A stretch of DNA of 64,000 bases from JAKFYM01 sp964416595 (GCA_964416595.1 CAYQES010000001.1:62001-126000), one strand, 5' to 3'. Shown: positions 24,924-33,594, counted from the stretch's first letter. Translations and numbers: made by a program. Notes: generated by a model from the sequence alone, not told the origin.

Positions 24924-25612
24924 TGGATTCCCTTCAATACTTCCATCGGCCACTTACGTTGCAGTTTCTGCCAATTAAAATCTTTGCCTTTTTCTAGCTC
25001 CTCAATTTCTTTACGAATGGAATCCATAGCCGCCGGGCCACAGGAGCGCTTCCTGGCTCTTTTTCCTTCACAGCGCGCTTGCGAAGCGGCTAATAACGCC
25101 TTCAGCTTCGTGAGCAATCCTTCCCCATGGCAATAGATTCCTTGGTCCCGCTGGAAAGCAATTTTACTGATGCGCACTTCGATTTGCCGCTCCTGCCAAT
25201 GCCTGCCAGCCGCTGCAAGTTTGCGCGTGAACTCAAGATCTTGCCCTACGGGGCAACTAACCTTTTCTTGCGCTAAGGATTGCAGGGCTCGCATAAATTC
25301 AGGGGATTCAATCTGCTGCTTGCTGATTTCATCCAATGATTTTTTATGCTGCGAAAGCTGCCAAGTGTTTGCCAGTTGCGTTGACCATTTTTTTATTTCT
25401 TGTAAGGCTTCCGCCGCGGGCCCTTGGCGTAAAAGCGGCAATTGAAAAGGATCCATGGCCGCCTCTTGCAGCCACAACAAAGGCACACTCACTTGCGTTT
25501 GCAAAAGACGTAACCGACCACACTGTTGCGCTCCATGGCGCTGAAACAACCACGCACCGAGAATCAGCACGGAAAGAACAAGAACTAAGAGGCCGGCTTT
25601 TTTTATAGTCAC
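24908..25612 (-). CDS. Hypothetical membrane-anchored protein
   Basis: 234 residues with one N-terminal hydrophobic helix (AGLLVLVLSVLILGAWLF, about 6-23) and then a mostly helical, Gln/Leu/Lys-rich region. Six cysteines are spread along the chain (CGRL, SCPVG, YCHG, RCEGK, SCGPA, QCLSS). No family recognised. It starts at a GTG with AGG just before it. It precedes and overlaps the TPR/propeller gene and follows the RND pump gene by about 30 bases, so the three may form one leftward operon. Confidence 0.6.
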   Translation of the reverse strand: MTIKKAGLLVLVLSVLILGAWLFQRHGAQQCGRLRLLQTQVSVPLLWLQEAAMDPFQLPLLRQGPAAEALQEIKKWSTQLANTWQLSQHKKSLDEISKQQIESPEFMRALQSLAQEKVSCPVGQDLEFTRKLAAAGRHWQERQIEVRISKIAFQRDQGIYCHGEGLLTKLKALLAASQARCEGKRARKRSCGPAAMDSIRKEIEELEKGKDFNWQKLQRKWPMEVLKGIQCLSS

Positions 25613-25644
25613 CTAAAGAACGATAAAGGAACTAGCTCTTAGGC

Positions 25645-28600
25645 TCAAGGAATAATGGTTTCATCGTGACCAAAAATACGACGATAGAGACGGATCACCC
25701 AATCCTGGAAACGATCCACATACATAAAAGCCGCCGGGATCACCACCAAGGTGAGAATGGTGGAACTAATGGTACCGCCTATCACCACAATACCTAAGCT
25801 CGTGCGCTGTTTAGAAGCTTCGTTGAAACCGATGGCCACGGGGATCATGCCGGCGATCAAGGCCAAGCTGGTCATGATAATGGGGCGTAGACGGGTTTCA
25901 CCCGCCTCCACCAAAGCCTCCAGCCGATTTTTACCATGCCGCATCTTTTCCAAGGCGTAATCCACCAGCAGAATAGAATTCTTGGTGGCCAAACCCATGA
26001 GCATTACGCAACCGATCATGGAGAAAAGATCAAAACTCGAGCGGGTAATAAACAAAGCCAAAAAAGCACCGCAGGCCGCCAAGGGGATCACCAACATAAT
26101 CGTGAAGGGAGTAATGAAGGAGCCATAGAGACTCGCCAAAACCAAATAAATAAACATTAATCCTAGACCCAAAGAAACAGACATATTCACCATCAGCTCT
26201 TTGAACCGTTCAGCCTCACCCACAAAGGAATAGGAAACGCCCGAGGGAAGTTTTAGATCTCCTTGGAAAAAAGTGGAAAAATCCTTCATGGCGCCACCAA
26301 TGCCTGGGCCTCCGGGCGCAAGATCTGCAGAAATTTGAATGTAACGGGTGCGGTTTTCCCTCAGCACTGTAGTGGGGCCATTCACTTGGTGCAAACTCGC
26401 CACATTTTTTAGAGGCAGCAATCTTTGGCTTAAGTTCGGAACATACATTTTATCAAATTCATCTTTAAGATCCCGCTGGTCCTCTTGCAAGCGCACACGA
26501 ATGTCGTAATCAATGCCCTTTTCCCGGTACAACGCGGGCACTTGGCCCTCCACAAGCGAACGTAATTCTTGGCCGATGCCATTTAAGGTAACACCTGCCA
26601 TTTTTGCCATCTCGGGCCGTAAACGAATTTGGTATTCGGGCCGTCCTTCCCGATAGCTGCTATCCGCTTGCTGAAGAGCTGGATGCTGCTTGGCTTTGGC
26701 TAAAACTTTTTCCGCGAACGGCACGAGTAGTTCGAGATCCTGGCCCACGATATTTAAATTGAAGGGTCGCTGGCCTCCCGCACCCGATTGATCCGTAACG
26801 ATCACTTTGTAATCTTTAAATTCCTGCAAATGCTCTCGCACCTTAGCCTTCATCTCAGTGGTGTTTTCCGAGCGCGCCTTAGATTTTACAAGACGAATAA
26901 AAATATTGCCCTTATTACTTTCACTCTGACCGGAGCCCACGGTAACAAGGAGATTCTCCACCTGCGGCAGTTCCCGTAATTTTTTCTCCATGCCGTGAGC
27001 TACCACATCGGTGGCCTCGAGGCTGGATCCGGCGGGCAATTCAAACTGCACAAAAAACTCACCATTATCTTGGGGTGGCAAAAAGGTGAACGGCACACGG
27101 CCGGCAATGAAAATTGAAGCCACGAAAATCCCCCCGGCCGCTCCAAGTGTAAGCAATGGTCGCCGTAAAGCCTTTTTTAGTACTCTTGCGTAAGCTCCTT
27201 CCAGCCAAGTTTGCCAGCGATCAAAAGCCCGAAGCATTCGCCAATTCCAATACAAAATAATATTTTTGGGCTCTTTGTGTCTGTCACCGCTCTTGCCCCC
27301 CATATAGGCCGATAGCGCGGGCGCCACGAGCAAGCCATCAAACAAACTCACCATCATAGCAAAACAAACCGTGAGGCCAAACTGCTTAAAGAATTGGCCC
27401 ACAATGCCTTCAAGGTTTCCGATCGGACCAAACACCGCCAAAATCGTGAGTGTGGTAGCGATCACGGCCAAAGTTACTTCATTGGTTCCCACTACCGCCG
27501 CCATCTTAGGGCTTAAACCCTGCTCGAGTTTTCGAAAAATATTTTCCCGCACCACGATCGCATCATCCACCAAGAGACCCACCACCAAACTCATGGCCAA
27601 AAGGCTCATGATGTTGATGCTAAAACCAAAAGCGGCCATGAAGATGCAAGCGCCTAAAAGTGAATTGGGAAGCGCAAAGCCCGTGATCAAAGTAGATTTG
27701 GCACTGCCTAAGAAAAAATAGACCACCAACACTGTGAGCAGCACCCCTATCAAAATCGACTCGTACACATCAAGCACGTTGGCCCGAATGCGGCGGCTTT
27801 GGTCGTTCACAAGATAGAGCTTGGCGGGGATTTTCCTCTCCTCCAAATTGCGGTTAATGACATTCATTTTTTCCATCACTAAATCCGCCACCCGCACCGT
27901 ATTGGCACCCGTTTGCCTAAAAATATTAAAGAGCAGCGCTTTTTTGCCGTTGAAGCGGGTGCGACTCACTTCGTCCTGTAAACTATCATGCACGGTAGCC
28001 ACAGAGGCCACAGTGATTGGATAGGAAACACTGGCGGCCCGTAATGTAGTTTGGCGGATATCGTCGATGGTTTTGTATTCCGCCAATGTTCGGTAGGAAT
28101 ACTCCATTTTACTGTCATGGGTTTTGCCTGCAGGCACGTTGCGCCCGCCGGCTTCGAGGGCATTCACCACGGCGGTAGCGGAAATATCCGTGTTCACCAA
28201 TTTACTGCGGTCCAAGCTCACATGGATCTCGCGCTTACGGCCGCCCAAAATATCCACTTGTCCCACTTGGTATACCTGCTCAAACTGGGGGGAAATGGTT
28301 TCTTTCGCAAGATCGTAGAGCTCGCCGTCGCTTAAGTCTGCTTGTAGCGCAATACCAAGGATCGGAGCATCCGACGGGCTAATCCTCCTCACCACCGGCG
28401 CATCCACATCATCGGGCAACAATCGAATGGCATTGGAAACTTTGGCCCGCACCTGCTGTTCCGCAAAATCTAAATTAGATTTTAAATCAAACTCGGCCGT
28501 TACTGTGCTAATGCCCTCGCGATTTTGGGAGGAAACTTTTCGTAATCCAGAAATGGAGGAAAGCTCATCTTCCAAAATTTTAGAGATTTGTGTTTCAACT

Positions 28601-28773
28601 TCTTGGGGGCCTGCACCTGAATAGGTAGTTACCACGAGCACCGTGGGAAAATTCACGTCGGGAAAGAGATCAATCGGCAAAGCTTTTAGCGCGATTGCAC
28701 CCAACGCTAACAGGAGCACAACAATGCTAGCGATAAAAACCGGATAACGAACTGAGAAAGAGGAGAAAGTCAC
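25645..28773 (-). CDS. RND-family efflux transporter (HAE1/AcrB-like) permease
   Basis: Large inner-membrane proton-driven efflux pump of about 1042 residues with twelve membrane segments and two big periplasmic loops. It starts VTFSSFSVRYPVFIASIVVLLL in the usual RND manner at a GTG (28773). An ATG at 28806 would add 11 residues, and the longer frame to 29007 runs antisense into the thioredoxin gene and is rejected. The proton-relay Asp pair is in GLLVDDAIVV (TM4), with FDLFSMIGCVMLMGLATKNSILLVDYA in TM10-11. No membrane-fusion (AcrA-like) or TolC-like gene adjoins it, which is unusual; the partners must be elsewhere. Drugs and lipophilic compounds are typical substrates, not shown here. Confidence 0.9.
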   Translation of the reverse strand: MTFSSFSVRYPVFIASIVVLLLALGAIALKALPIDLFPDVNFPTVLVVTTYSGAGPQEVETQISKILEDELSSISGLRKVSSQNREGISTVTAEFDLKSNLDFAEQQVRAKVSNAIRLLPDDVDAPVVRRISPSDAPILGIALQADLSDGELYDLAKETISPQFEQVYQVGQVDILGGRKREIHVSLDRSKLVNTDISATAVVNALEAGGRNVPAGKTHDSKMEYSYRTLAEYKTIDDIRQTTLRAASVSYPITVASVATVHDSLQDEVSRTRFNGKKALLFNIFRQTGANTVRVADLVMEKMNVINRNLEERKIPAKLYLVNDQSRRIRANVLDVYESILIGVLLTVLVVYFFLGSAKSTLITGFALPNSLLGACIFMAAFGFSINIMSLLAMSLVVGLLVDDAIVVRENIFRKLEQGLSPKMAAVVGTNEVTLAVIATTLTILAVFGPIGNLEGIVGQFFKQFGLTVCFAMMVSLFDGLLVAPALSAYMGGKSGDRHKEPKNIILYWNWRMLRAFDRWQTWLEGAYARVLKKALRRPLLTLGAAGGIFVASIFIAGRVPFTFLPPQDNGEFFVQFELPAGSSLEATDVVAHGMEKKLRELPQVENLLVTVGSGQSESNKGNIFIRLVKSKARSENTTEMKAKVREHLQEFKDYKVIVTDQSGAGGQRPFNLNIVGQDLELLVPFAEKVLAKAKQHPALQQADSSYREGRPEYQIRLRPEMAKMAGVTLNGIGQELRSLVEGQVPALYREKGIDYDIRVRLQEDQRDLKDEFDKMYVPNLSQRLLPLKNVASLHQVNGPTTVLRENRTRYIQISADLAPGGPGIGGAMKDFSTFFQGDLKLPSGVSYSFVGEAERFKELMVNMSVSLGLGLMFIYLVLASLYGSFITPFTIMLVIPLAACGAFLALFITRSSFDLFSMIGCVMLMGLATKNSILLVDYALEKMRHGKNRLEALVEAGETRLRPIIMTSLALIAGMIPVAIGFNEASKQRTSLGIVVIGGTISSTILTLVVIPAAFMYVDRFQDWVIRLYRRIFGHDETIIP

Positions 28774-28835
28774 GGTGCTTGAAAATAAGACATTTCCCCT
28801 CGGCATGCACGCTCTTATGCACAGGTGGATAAGAT

Positions 28836-28864
28836 TTGAAAAATCTCTCCAAACGGCCGATACT
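28836..28864 (+). promoter_or_regulatory. Sigma-70-type promoter for the thioredoxin-like gene
   Basis: TTGAAA (28836-28841), 17-base spacer, GATACT (28859-28864). Only six bases separate the -10 from the ATG at 28871, so transcription should begin at or next to the start codon. Confidence 0.7.
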
Positions 28865-28870
28865 TTTCTT

Positions 28871-29326
28871 ATGAACCGTTTTATTTTGCTGCTAGCTTTC
28901 GCCGTGGGCTTAGCAGCCCTACACAAATTCCAAAACCAGCGGGACGCTTCTTTTCGCCAAGAATACGCCCGGGGTATAGCTGCTAACGAAGATAATTGCG
29001 CCGGCAAAAAATTCTGTGCCCTAGTGTATTTGGCTCCCTGGTGCGGCGCCTGTAAAATGGAAACTCCCCGTATCCGCAGCCAATTGGCCCGAGCTAAAAA
29101 TTTAAAAGACTACGGCATGAAAGTGGTCGTAGGCCAAGGGCGCAGCCCAGGGGATAACGAACAGATGGCTTCCCTCTTTGGCGCTGGGGCCAGCGTAGAT
29201 AACACTGGAGCCCTATTGCAAAAATTTGCCGTGAACCGCTTCCCTTCCTTTTTCGTTTTAGACCAAGAAGGCAGCGTTATTTTGCGGGACCAAGAAGCCT
29301 TCCAGTGGGTTCAAGAGAAATTCTAG
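28871..29326 (+). CDS. Thioredoxin-like membrane-anchored protein
   Basis: 151 residues with an N-terminal hydrophobic anchor (MNRFILLLAFAVGLAAL) and a thioredoxin fold. The redox motif WCGAC (Cys58 and Cys61) sits in LVYLAPWCGACKMETPR, and the cis-Pro region is NRFPSFFVLD. Two further cysteines (Cys43, Cys49) lie just before the active site. A periplasm-facing disulphide reductase or oxidase role is inferred. The start was placed at 28871 because a promoter ends 6 bases before it; a longer frame from 28775 would be antisense to the RND gene start. Confidence 0.82.
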   Translation: MNRFILLLAFAVGLAALHKFQNQRDASFRQEYARGIAANEDNCAGKKFCALVYLAPWCGACKMETPRIRSQLARAKNLKDYGMKVVVGQGRSPGDNEQMASLFGAGASVDNTGALLQKFAVNRFPSFFVLDQEGSVILRDQEAFQWVQEKF

Positions 29327-29435
29327 TACTTTTTACACGATTTATTTTTTAAATAGTGTTCTTTTTACTTCCCTTATTTGATGCAGTGCAATAAAAGATA
29401 CCCATGGCCGGCTACTGGCCATTTCGGGAGATTTT

Positions 29436-29882
29436 ATGAAAACTGTTCTTTTTCTCGGTCTACTTTTGTCCACCCTCTCTGCCCATGGAGAAACAGAAGA
29501 AATTCGCCTCAGCATAGAAGAAAAAAACCAAATTGCCGCTCCCCTTGTGGTAGCCGCTAAAACCGCGTGTCATATACCCGCAGAATTAGACATCGCCGCA
29601 AAATCTTCCTTAGAAATTTATGTGCGCCAAGTGCTGTTTCCTGAGGATAAAATGCTCAGCGTGGCCTTCCTGAAAGGCCTAACCTCCAAAACATCTAAGC
29701 ACTTAAAATATGGCTATTGCGTGATTGTGTTTATGGGCATCCCCAATGATCCAGGATGGGAGCGGGCAGCCAATTACTACCGCGACGCTAAAGACGCTAA
29801 AACCCTACCAGAAGTTGTTTTCGCAGGTTTTGACGCTAACGGCGCGCCCCTCGTAAAACCCCTCGAAGGCCCTGCGAACTAA
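29436..29882 (+). CDS. Hypothetical secreted protein
   Basis: 148 residues with a signal peptide (MKTVLFLGLLLSTLSAHG). The mature part has two cysteines (KTACHI and YGYCVIV) and mixed helix/strand character (NYYRDAKDAKTLPEVVFAGFD). Family not recognised. GGGAG lies before the ATG. A 6-bp inverted repeat (ATGGCC at 29404-29409, GGCCAT at 29417-29422) lies in its leader. Confidence 0.6.
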   Translation: MKTVLFLGLLLSTLSAHGETEEIRLSIEEKNQIAAPLVVAAKTACHIPAELDIAAKSSLEIYVRQVLFPEDKMLSVAFLKGLTSKTSKHLKYGYCVIVFMGIPNDPGWERAANYYRDAKDAKTLPEVVFAGFDANGAPLVKPLEGPAN

Positions 29883-29923
29883 ATCCCTTTCTTTCTAGCG
29901 CTTCTAATCGGTAAACTAGCAAC

Positions 29924-30775
29924 ATGAGGGTGCTGCTAGTCTTATTCGTTTGCCTGCTTTTTTCCTGCGCCTCTTCTCCACATCCAGCTGAAAGACGCGG
30001 GCTTTTGCAATCGGCCCGGGCCCCGAGGGTGGTGCTAGAAAATCCAACAATTGCGCAGGGTGGAAGCTGCCAACCGATCTCCGCTCAAGATCGCCGCCTA
30101 CTCTTAGAATTAGCAGACCCAGAAAACTTCCCCGAAACCCGCTACCGCCGTGGACCCCGTTTTGAAGTGGAGCGAGAAACGGACTGCTCCCACTTTGTGC
30201 ATGAAGTGTATCGGCGAGCAGGTTTGCCTTTTGCCTTTCGCTCTAGCCGCCAACTAAAACACGCGTCAGAATTTCAATTACTGCCTGAAAGCCAAGCCCT
30301 ACCAGGCGATTTGATGCTTTTTCGTGGGCATGTGGGAGTAGTGGCGGAAGATGGCCGCATCATTAGCGCCACCACATCCCGGGGGCCAACTTCGATCACA
30401 AAACTGGACCGCTCTTTCTTTCGCCGTTTTCGGGGAGCTAAACCAGTATTGAGATACCGTTGCCGCCCACTGGCCACGGTTACAGCCCTCAACGTTTCCG
30501 CAGAATCCACAGAGGCGACTCCAACCGCAATAGTTCCCAGCCAAAATGTGCCGCAAGCCATTGCACAGTCCGTTCCCCGTAAAAACAAACATGGGTTGGA
30601 TCCCTGCGGTATGTCCAAGAAGAAAATTGGCTCTTCACAGCAGGCAAGAGCCGACTGCTCACCCCCAGCACACCGCCCACTTTCAGTTTCCGGTCAAAAG
30701 TCGAAAACTCTTCATAAGGAGAGTAAAAGTGCTCAGCGGCCTCGCAGCACAGTAGAAAATCGTAGTCAGAATTAA
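29924..30775 (+). CDS. NlpC/P60-family lipoprotein with an antisense C-terminal tail
   Basis: 283-residue frame. It has a lipoprotein signal (lipobox LFSC, Cys15) and an NlpC/P60 cysteine-peptidase domain with catalytic Cys88 (ETDCSHFVHEVYRRAGLPF) and His136 (LMLFRGHVGVVAEDGRIISAT). These enzymes cut peptidoglycan stem peptides. The domain ends near residue 180. The remaining ~95 residues are low in recognisable structure, rich in Ser/Lys/Pro, and are read antisense through the last 287 bases of the convergent methyltransferase gene. This suggests that the original stop was lost. The ATG lies 6 bases after TAAACT (29912-29917), with no ribosome-binding site. Confidence 0.8.
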   Translation: MRVLLVLFVCLLFSCASSPHPAERRGLLQSARAPRVVLENPTIAQGGSCQPISAQDRRLLLELADPENFPETRYRRGPRFEVERETDCSHFVHEVYRRAGLPFAFRSSRQLKHASEFQLLPESQALPGDLMLFRGHVGVVAEDGRIISATTSRGPTSITKLDRSFFRRFRGAKPVLRYRCRPLATVTALNVSAESTEATPTAIVPSQNVPQAIAQSVPRKNKHGLDPCGMSKKKIGSSQQARADCSPPAHRPLSVSGQKSKTLHKESKSAQRPRSTVENRSQN

Positions 30776-31121
30776 GCTGTTTTTTTTCGGAAAAAAAATA
30801 AGGATCATAGGAATCCACCAAGAAGCCGAGTGGCTCCAATAGATGCTTCATTCCCTCCACGGGCCCACAGCCATAATCAAAGCCTTTTGCTCCGGGTTTG
30901 AGTAACGCAGCCACAGGCGTAGCCAGACGTGACAAATAAGCAAGGTACTGTGGATCTGTTATCTTATTTTCATGCTCTAAATAGCGCTTTTTTTCTGCTT
31001 GGGCGCTGGGGCGTAAAGGTGGATCTAGCCAAACTAGCTCACAATGATCACAGGAAAAATAGGCACGGCCCTCTATAGCATTGCGCCTAACATCTTCTGA
31101 CTTACATAGAATACAACCCAT
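30489..31121 (-). CDS. Class I SAM methyltransferase with an N-terminal zinc ribbon
   Basis: About 210 residues. A CILC pair and a CDHC pair within the first 30 residues form a likely zinc ribbon. A Rossmann methyltransferase follows (SAM loop GFDYGCGPVEG, then DFLLCCEAAEHFYSP, as in Methyltransf_23 proteins). The end (RRDPTHVCFYGERTVQWLAAHFGWELL) is typical of that group, so this strand is the real one in the stretch it shares with the NlpC/P60 frame. The start could also be four codons upstream at 31133. The substrate is unknown. It is divergent from the HTH-REC regulator. Confidence 0.75.
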   Translation of the reverse strand: MGCILCKSEDVRRNAIEGRAYFSCDHCELVWLDPPLRPSAQAEKKRYLEHENKITDPQYLAYLSRLATPVAALLKPGAKGFDYGCGPVEGMKHLLEPLGFLVDSYDPYFFSEKKQLNSDYDFLLCCEAAEHFYSPYEEFSTFDRKLKVGGVLGVSSRLLPAVKSQFSSWTYRRDPTHVCFYGERTVQWLAAHFGWELLRLESPLWILRKR

Positions 31122-31198
31122 GCTTAACAACATACATCATTTTTCTATATAGAAAAAAAGGATGCTTTTAAAATAAAGTCGATTTAAAACCAGAGGCG

Positions 31199-32167
31199 AT
31201 GGCGCTAAAAAATTATGTAGAACAATACGCCAAAAACTTTCACCTCACCGAACGGGAGACGGAGGTTTTTTATCATTTGGTGAATAGAGTGGTGAGCCCT
31301 TCGGAGCTCGGCAAGAGGCTTTCGATTAGCCTTCACACCGTAAATAATCACCTAAAAAAGATTCTGGAAAAAACCCATAGCGATAGCAAAACGGAGCTCT
31401 TAGCAGATTTTTTGTTGTTTCTAGAAAAACAAAAAACCCACCCCACTGTAATCCATCCCAAAGTACTAATCTTAGACGACGAAACAGATCTCACGAAGAT
31501 GCTGCAACACTTTTTTCAGCTGCGTAATATTGAAACCTATACCTTCAATGATCCTCTGCTCGCGCTGGATGCAATTCGCAAATTAAAAATTGACGTGGTG
31601 ATTTCTGATATCCGCATGCCGAAACTAAACGGCCTGAACTTTTTAAAAGAAATCCGCAAACTTCACTTCTATGAACCCGGCGTGATTTTTATTTCCGGCT
31701 ATCCCGAAGAATACGGCATTGAAACCCTGCTCGATATGGGCGCCTTTGCCTTCTTGGAAAAGCCCGTAGACTTGGAAAAGCTGCACCGCACAGTATGGGA
31801 ATATGTGTATGGCAATAATCCCGACTGGCAGACCCCTGTTAGCCTCTCCCTAGGAAATATTGCTCTAAAAGCCACCCAGCTGGGCTTTGGTGGCTTTTTC
31901 TTAACCAAGGAGCAGCTTAGCCGTCATCCAGAGGTGCGTTTAGAGCCCGGGGGCAAGGTGGAAGTAAGCTTTAGTCTTCCCCTATGCAATGAGCCATATA
32001 AAGCCGTTTGTGAAGTGGTTTGGAAAAGGTCAGAAAACGACCAAAATCCCGGCTATGGCTTAAAATTTGTGGAGCTAGAACCCGCCGCAAAGCGGCAACT
32101 TTGGGATCTAGTGCGAACCAATAATATCTTAAGTTTTATCCCTAAGGGTGAATTAGAAATTAACTAA
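31199..32167 (+). CDS. Response regulator with HTH-REC-PilZ-like order
   Basis: 322 residues. An N-terminal LuxR/GerE-type helix-turn-helix (about residues 12-72: LTERETEVFYHLVNRVVSPSELGKRL, then SLHTVNNHLKKIL) comes before the receiver domain, the reverse of NarL-type regulators. The REC domain (about 88-200) has acidic pocket Asp93/Asp94, phospho-acceptor Asp137 (SDIRMP) and Lys188-Pro189. The C-terminal part (about 208-320) looks like a PilZ domain but the RxxxR motif is missing and the second motif is only partly kept (LGFGGFFL), so c-di-GMP binding is doubtful. No sensor kinase is adjacent. AGAGG precedes the ATG. The domains are secure; the target genes are unknown. Confidence 0.85.
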   Translation: MALKNYVEQYAKNFHLTERETEVFYHLVNRVVSPSELGKRLSISLHTVNNHLKKILEKTHSDSKTELLADFLLFLEKQKTHPTVIHPKVLILDDETDLTKMLQHFFQLRNIETYTFNDPLLALDAIRKLKIDVVISDIRMPKLNGLNFLKEIRKLHFYEPGVIFISGYPEEYGIETLLDMGAFAFLEKPVDLEKLHRTVWEYVYGNNPDWQTPVSLSLGNIALKATQLGFGGFFLTKEQLSRHPEVRLEPGGKVEVSFSLPLCNEPYKAVCEVVWKRSENDQNPGYGLKFVELEPAAKRQLWDLVRTNNILSFIPKGELEIN

Positions 32168-32282
32168 AATTTATTTAAATTTCGTCTAAGCTCTATTTTC
32201 GACAAAAAATGCCTTTTTTGCCCCCGAATTTGGGCAGGTGCAAAAAAATCTTTCACTCCACCCCGGTTTGTATTAATGCTGG

Positions 32283-32298
32283 ACCTCTTGTCAGAGGT
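32283..32298 (+). promoter_or_regulatory. Hairpin that covers the speDE ribosome-binding site
   Basis: ACCTCT (32283-32288), loop TGTC, AGAGGT (32293-32298). The right arm is the only Shine-Dalgarno sequence before the ATG at 32305, so the hairpin would hide it. Translational control is inferred. Confidence 0.55.
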
Positions 32299-32304
32299 AT
32301 AGAA

Positions 32305-33594
32305 ATGAACGCACTTGGTAGACACATTCTTGTGGAATTTATTGGCTGCTCCCCGGAGGTCTTAAATGACGTATCGGTGATCGAAACAGCCATGGTAAAC
32401 GCAGCGCAAAAAGCCGGCGCCACTGTAATTCAATCTACTTTTCACCACTTTTCGCCCTTTGGCGTGTCTGGTGTAGTGGTAATCCAAGAAAGCCATTTAG
32501 CCATCCACACCTGGCCTGAGTACCAATACGCGGCCGTGGATTTATTCACCTGCGGCGAAAGCGTAGACTCCTGGATTTCCTTTGATCTTCTAAAACAAGC
32601 CTTCCAGGCCAAAAACCAATCGGTTCTGGAAATGCACCGGGGCCCCTTGCCCATGCTGAAACGCATTGAGTTCAAAGCCAAAGCCAATCGCAAGGAATGG
32701 GAAAAAACCCTTGCCCAACCGAAGTTCCAGCGGAACCTGTGGTTTACGGATAAGGACGAAAACCAGGCTTTCTCCCTGCGCCACACGGGCAATATGCTCT
32801 TCAACGAAACTTCGCCCTTCCAACAGGTGCGAGTGCTAGAGAGCTATTCCCACGGAAAATTCCTGGCTATCAACAATATGGTGATGTGCACCGAGCGAGA
32901 TGAATTCCACTACCACGAGATGATTGCCCACCCGGCCTTGCAGATTCACGGGAAAGCCAAAAAAGTGCTCGTAATTGGTGGGGGCGACGGCGGCACCGTG
33001 CGGGAAGTGCTACGCTATCCGGATCTAGAAAAAGTAGTGATGGTGGAAATCGACGAAGCCGTGGTGCGCGCTTCCCGTGAACATTTACCCACCTTAAGCT
33101 CGGCCTTCGATCACCCTAAGCTTGACCTTAAAATTGCCGATGGCATCCAATTCGTAAAAGAAGCGGCCAGCGAAAGCTTTGATCTTGTGATCGTGGATGG
33201 CTCCGATCCTGTAGGCCCCGCCGAAGGCCTATTCACCGCAGAATTTTTCCAAAACTGCCACCGCATTTTAAAAAAAGACGGCATCCTCGTGGGCCAGGGC
33301 GAATCCCCCCTCTTCCACGAAAAAGCTTTCGTGGAATTAAATCACTGCCTAAGAAAAATCTTTGGTAAATCCGATGTGCACACGCTTCTCTTCTATGCAC
33401 CCACTTACCCCACCGGCATGTGGAGCCTACAGATGGCCGTGAAATCTGGCATCAATCCCCAACTATTGCCTGAACCAGCCAAAACAGAAGAGTTCGTAAA
33501 AGAACATCGGCTCCGCTACTACAATAGTAATCTGCACTCGGCCGCTTTTGCCCTGCCCGGCTTTGTGCAAGAGATGCTCAACGGATCCAAGTAA
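32305..33594 (+). CDS. speDE: S-adenosylmethionine decarboxylase-spermidine synthase fusion (SpeD-SpeE)
   Basis: 429 residues in one intact frame. Residues 1-110 are a bacterial class 1b AdoMet decarboxylase: Ser63 (in QESHLAIHTWPE), His68 and Cys83 sit at the same numbers as the processing and catalytic residues known from the Thermotoga enzyme. Self-cleavage before Ser63 would give the pyruvoyl group. Residues about 115-429 are a spermidine synthase with VIGGGDGGTVREVLRY (about 223-238), the acidic residue in MVEID and the catalytic Asp298 in VDGSDPVGP. After cleavage, SpeE would stay joined to the alpha chain. The start at 32305 follows AGAGGT; a longer frame from 32209 lacks homology. Product MTA fits the salvage operon nearby. 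The last 17 bases overlap the convergent gene. Confidence 0.93.
   Translation: MNALGRHILVEFIGCSPEVLNDVSVIETAMVNAAQKAGATVIQSTFHHFSPFGVSGVVVIQESHLAIHTWPEYQYAAVDLFTCGESVDSWISFDLLKQAFQAKNQSVLEMHRGPLPMLKRIEFKAKANRKEWEKTLAQPKFQRNLWFTDKDENQAFSLRHTGNMLFNETSPFQQVRVLESYSHGKFLAINNMVMCTERDEFHYHEMIAHPALQIHGKAKKVLVIGGGDGGTVREVLRYPDLEKVVMVEIDEAVVRASREHLPTLSSAFDHPKLDLKIADGIQFVKEAASESFDLVIVDGSDPVGPAEGLFTAEFFQNCHRILKKDGILVGQGESPLFHEKAFVELNHCLRKIFGKSDVHTLLFYAPTYPTGMWSLQMAVKSGINPQLLPEPAKTEEFVKEHRLRYYNSNLHSAAFALPGFVQEMLNGSK

Noticed and set aside
28774..29007. 78-residue extension of the RND pump
   Set aside because: It reads antisense through the thioredoxin-like gene start and has no RND homology. An ATG at 28806 remains possible.
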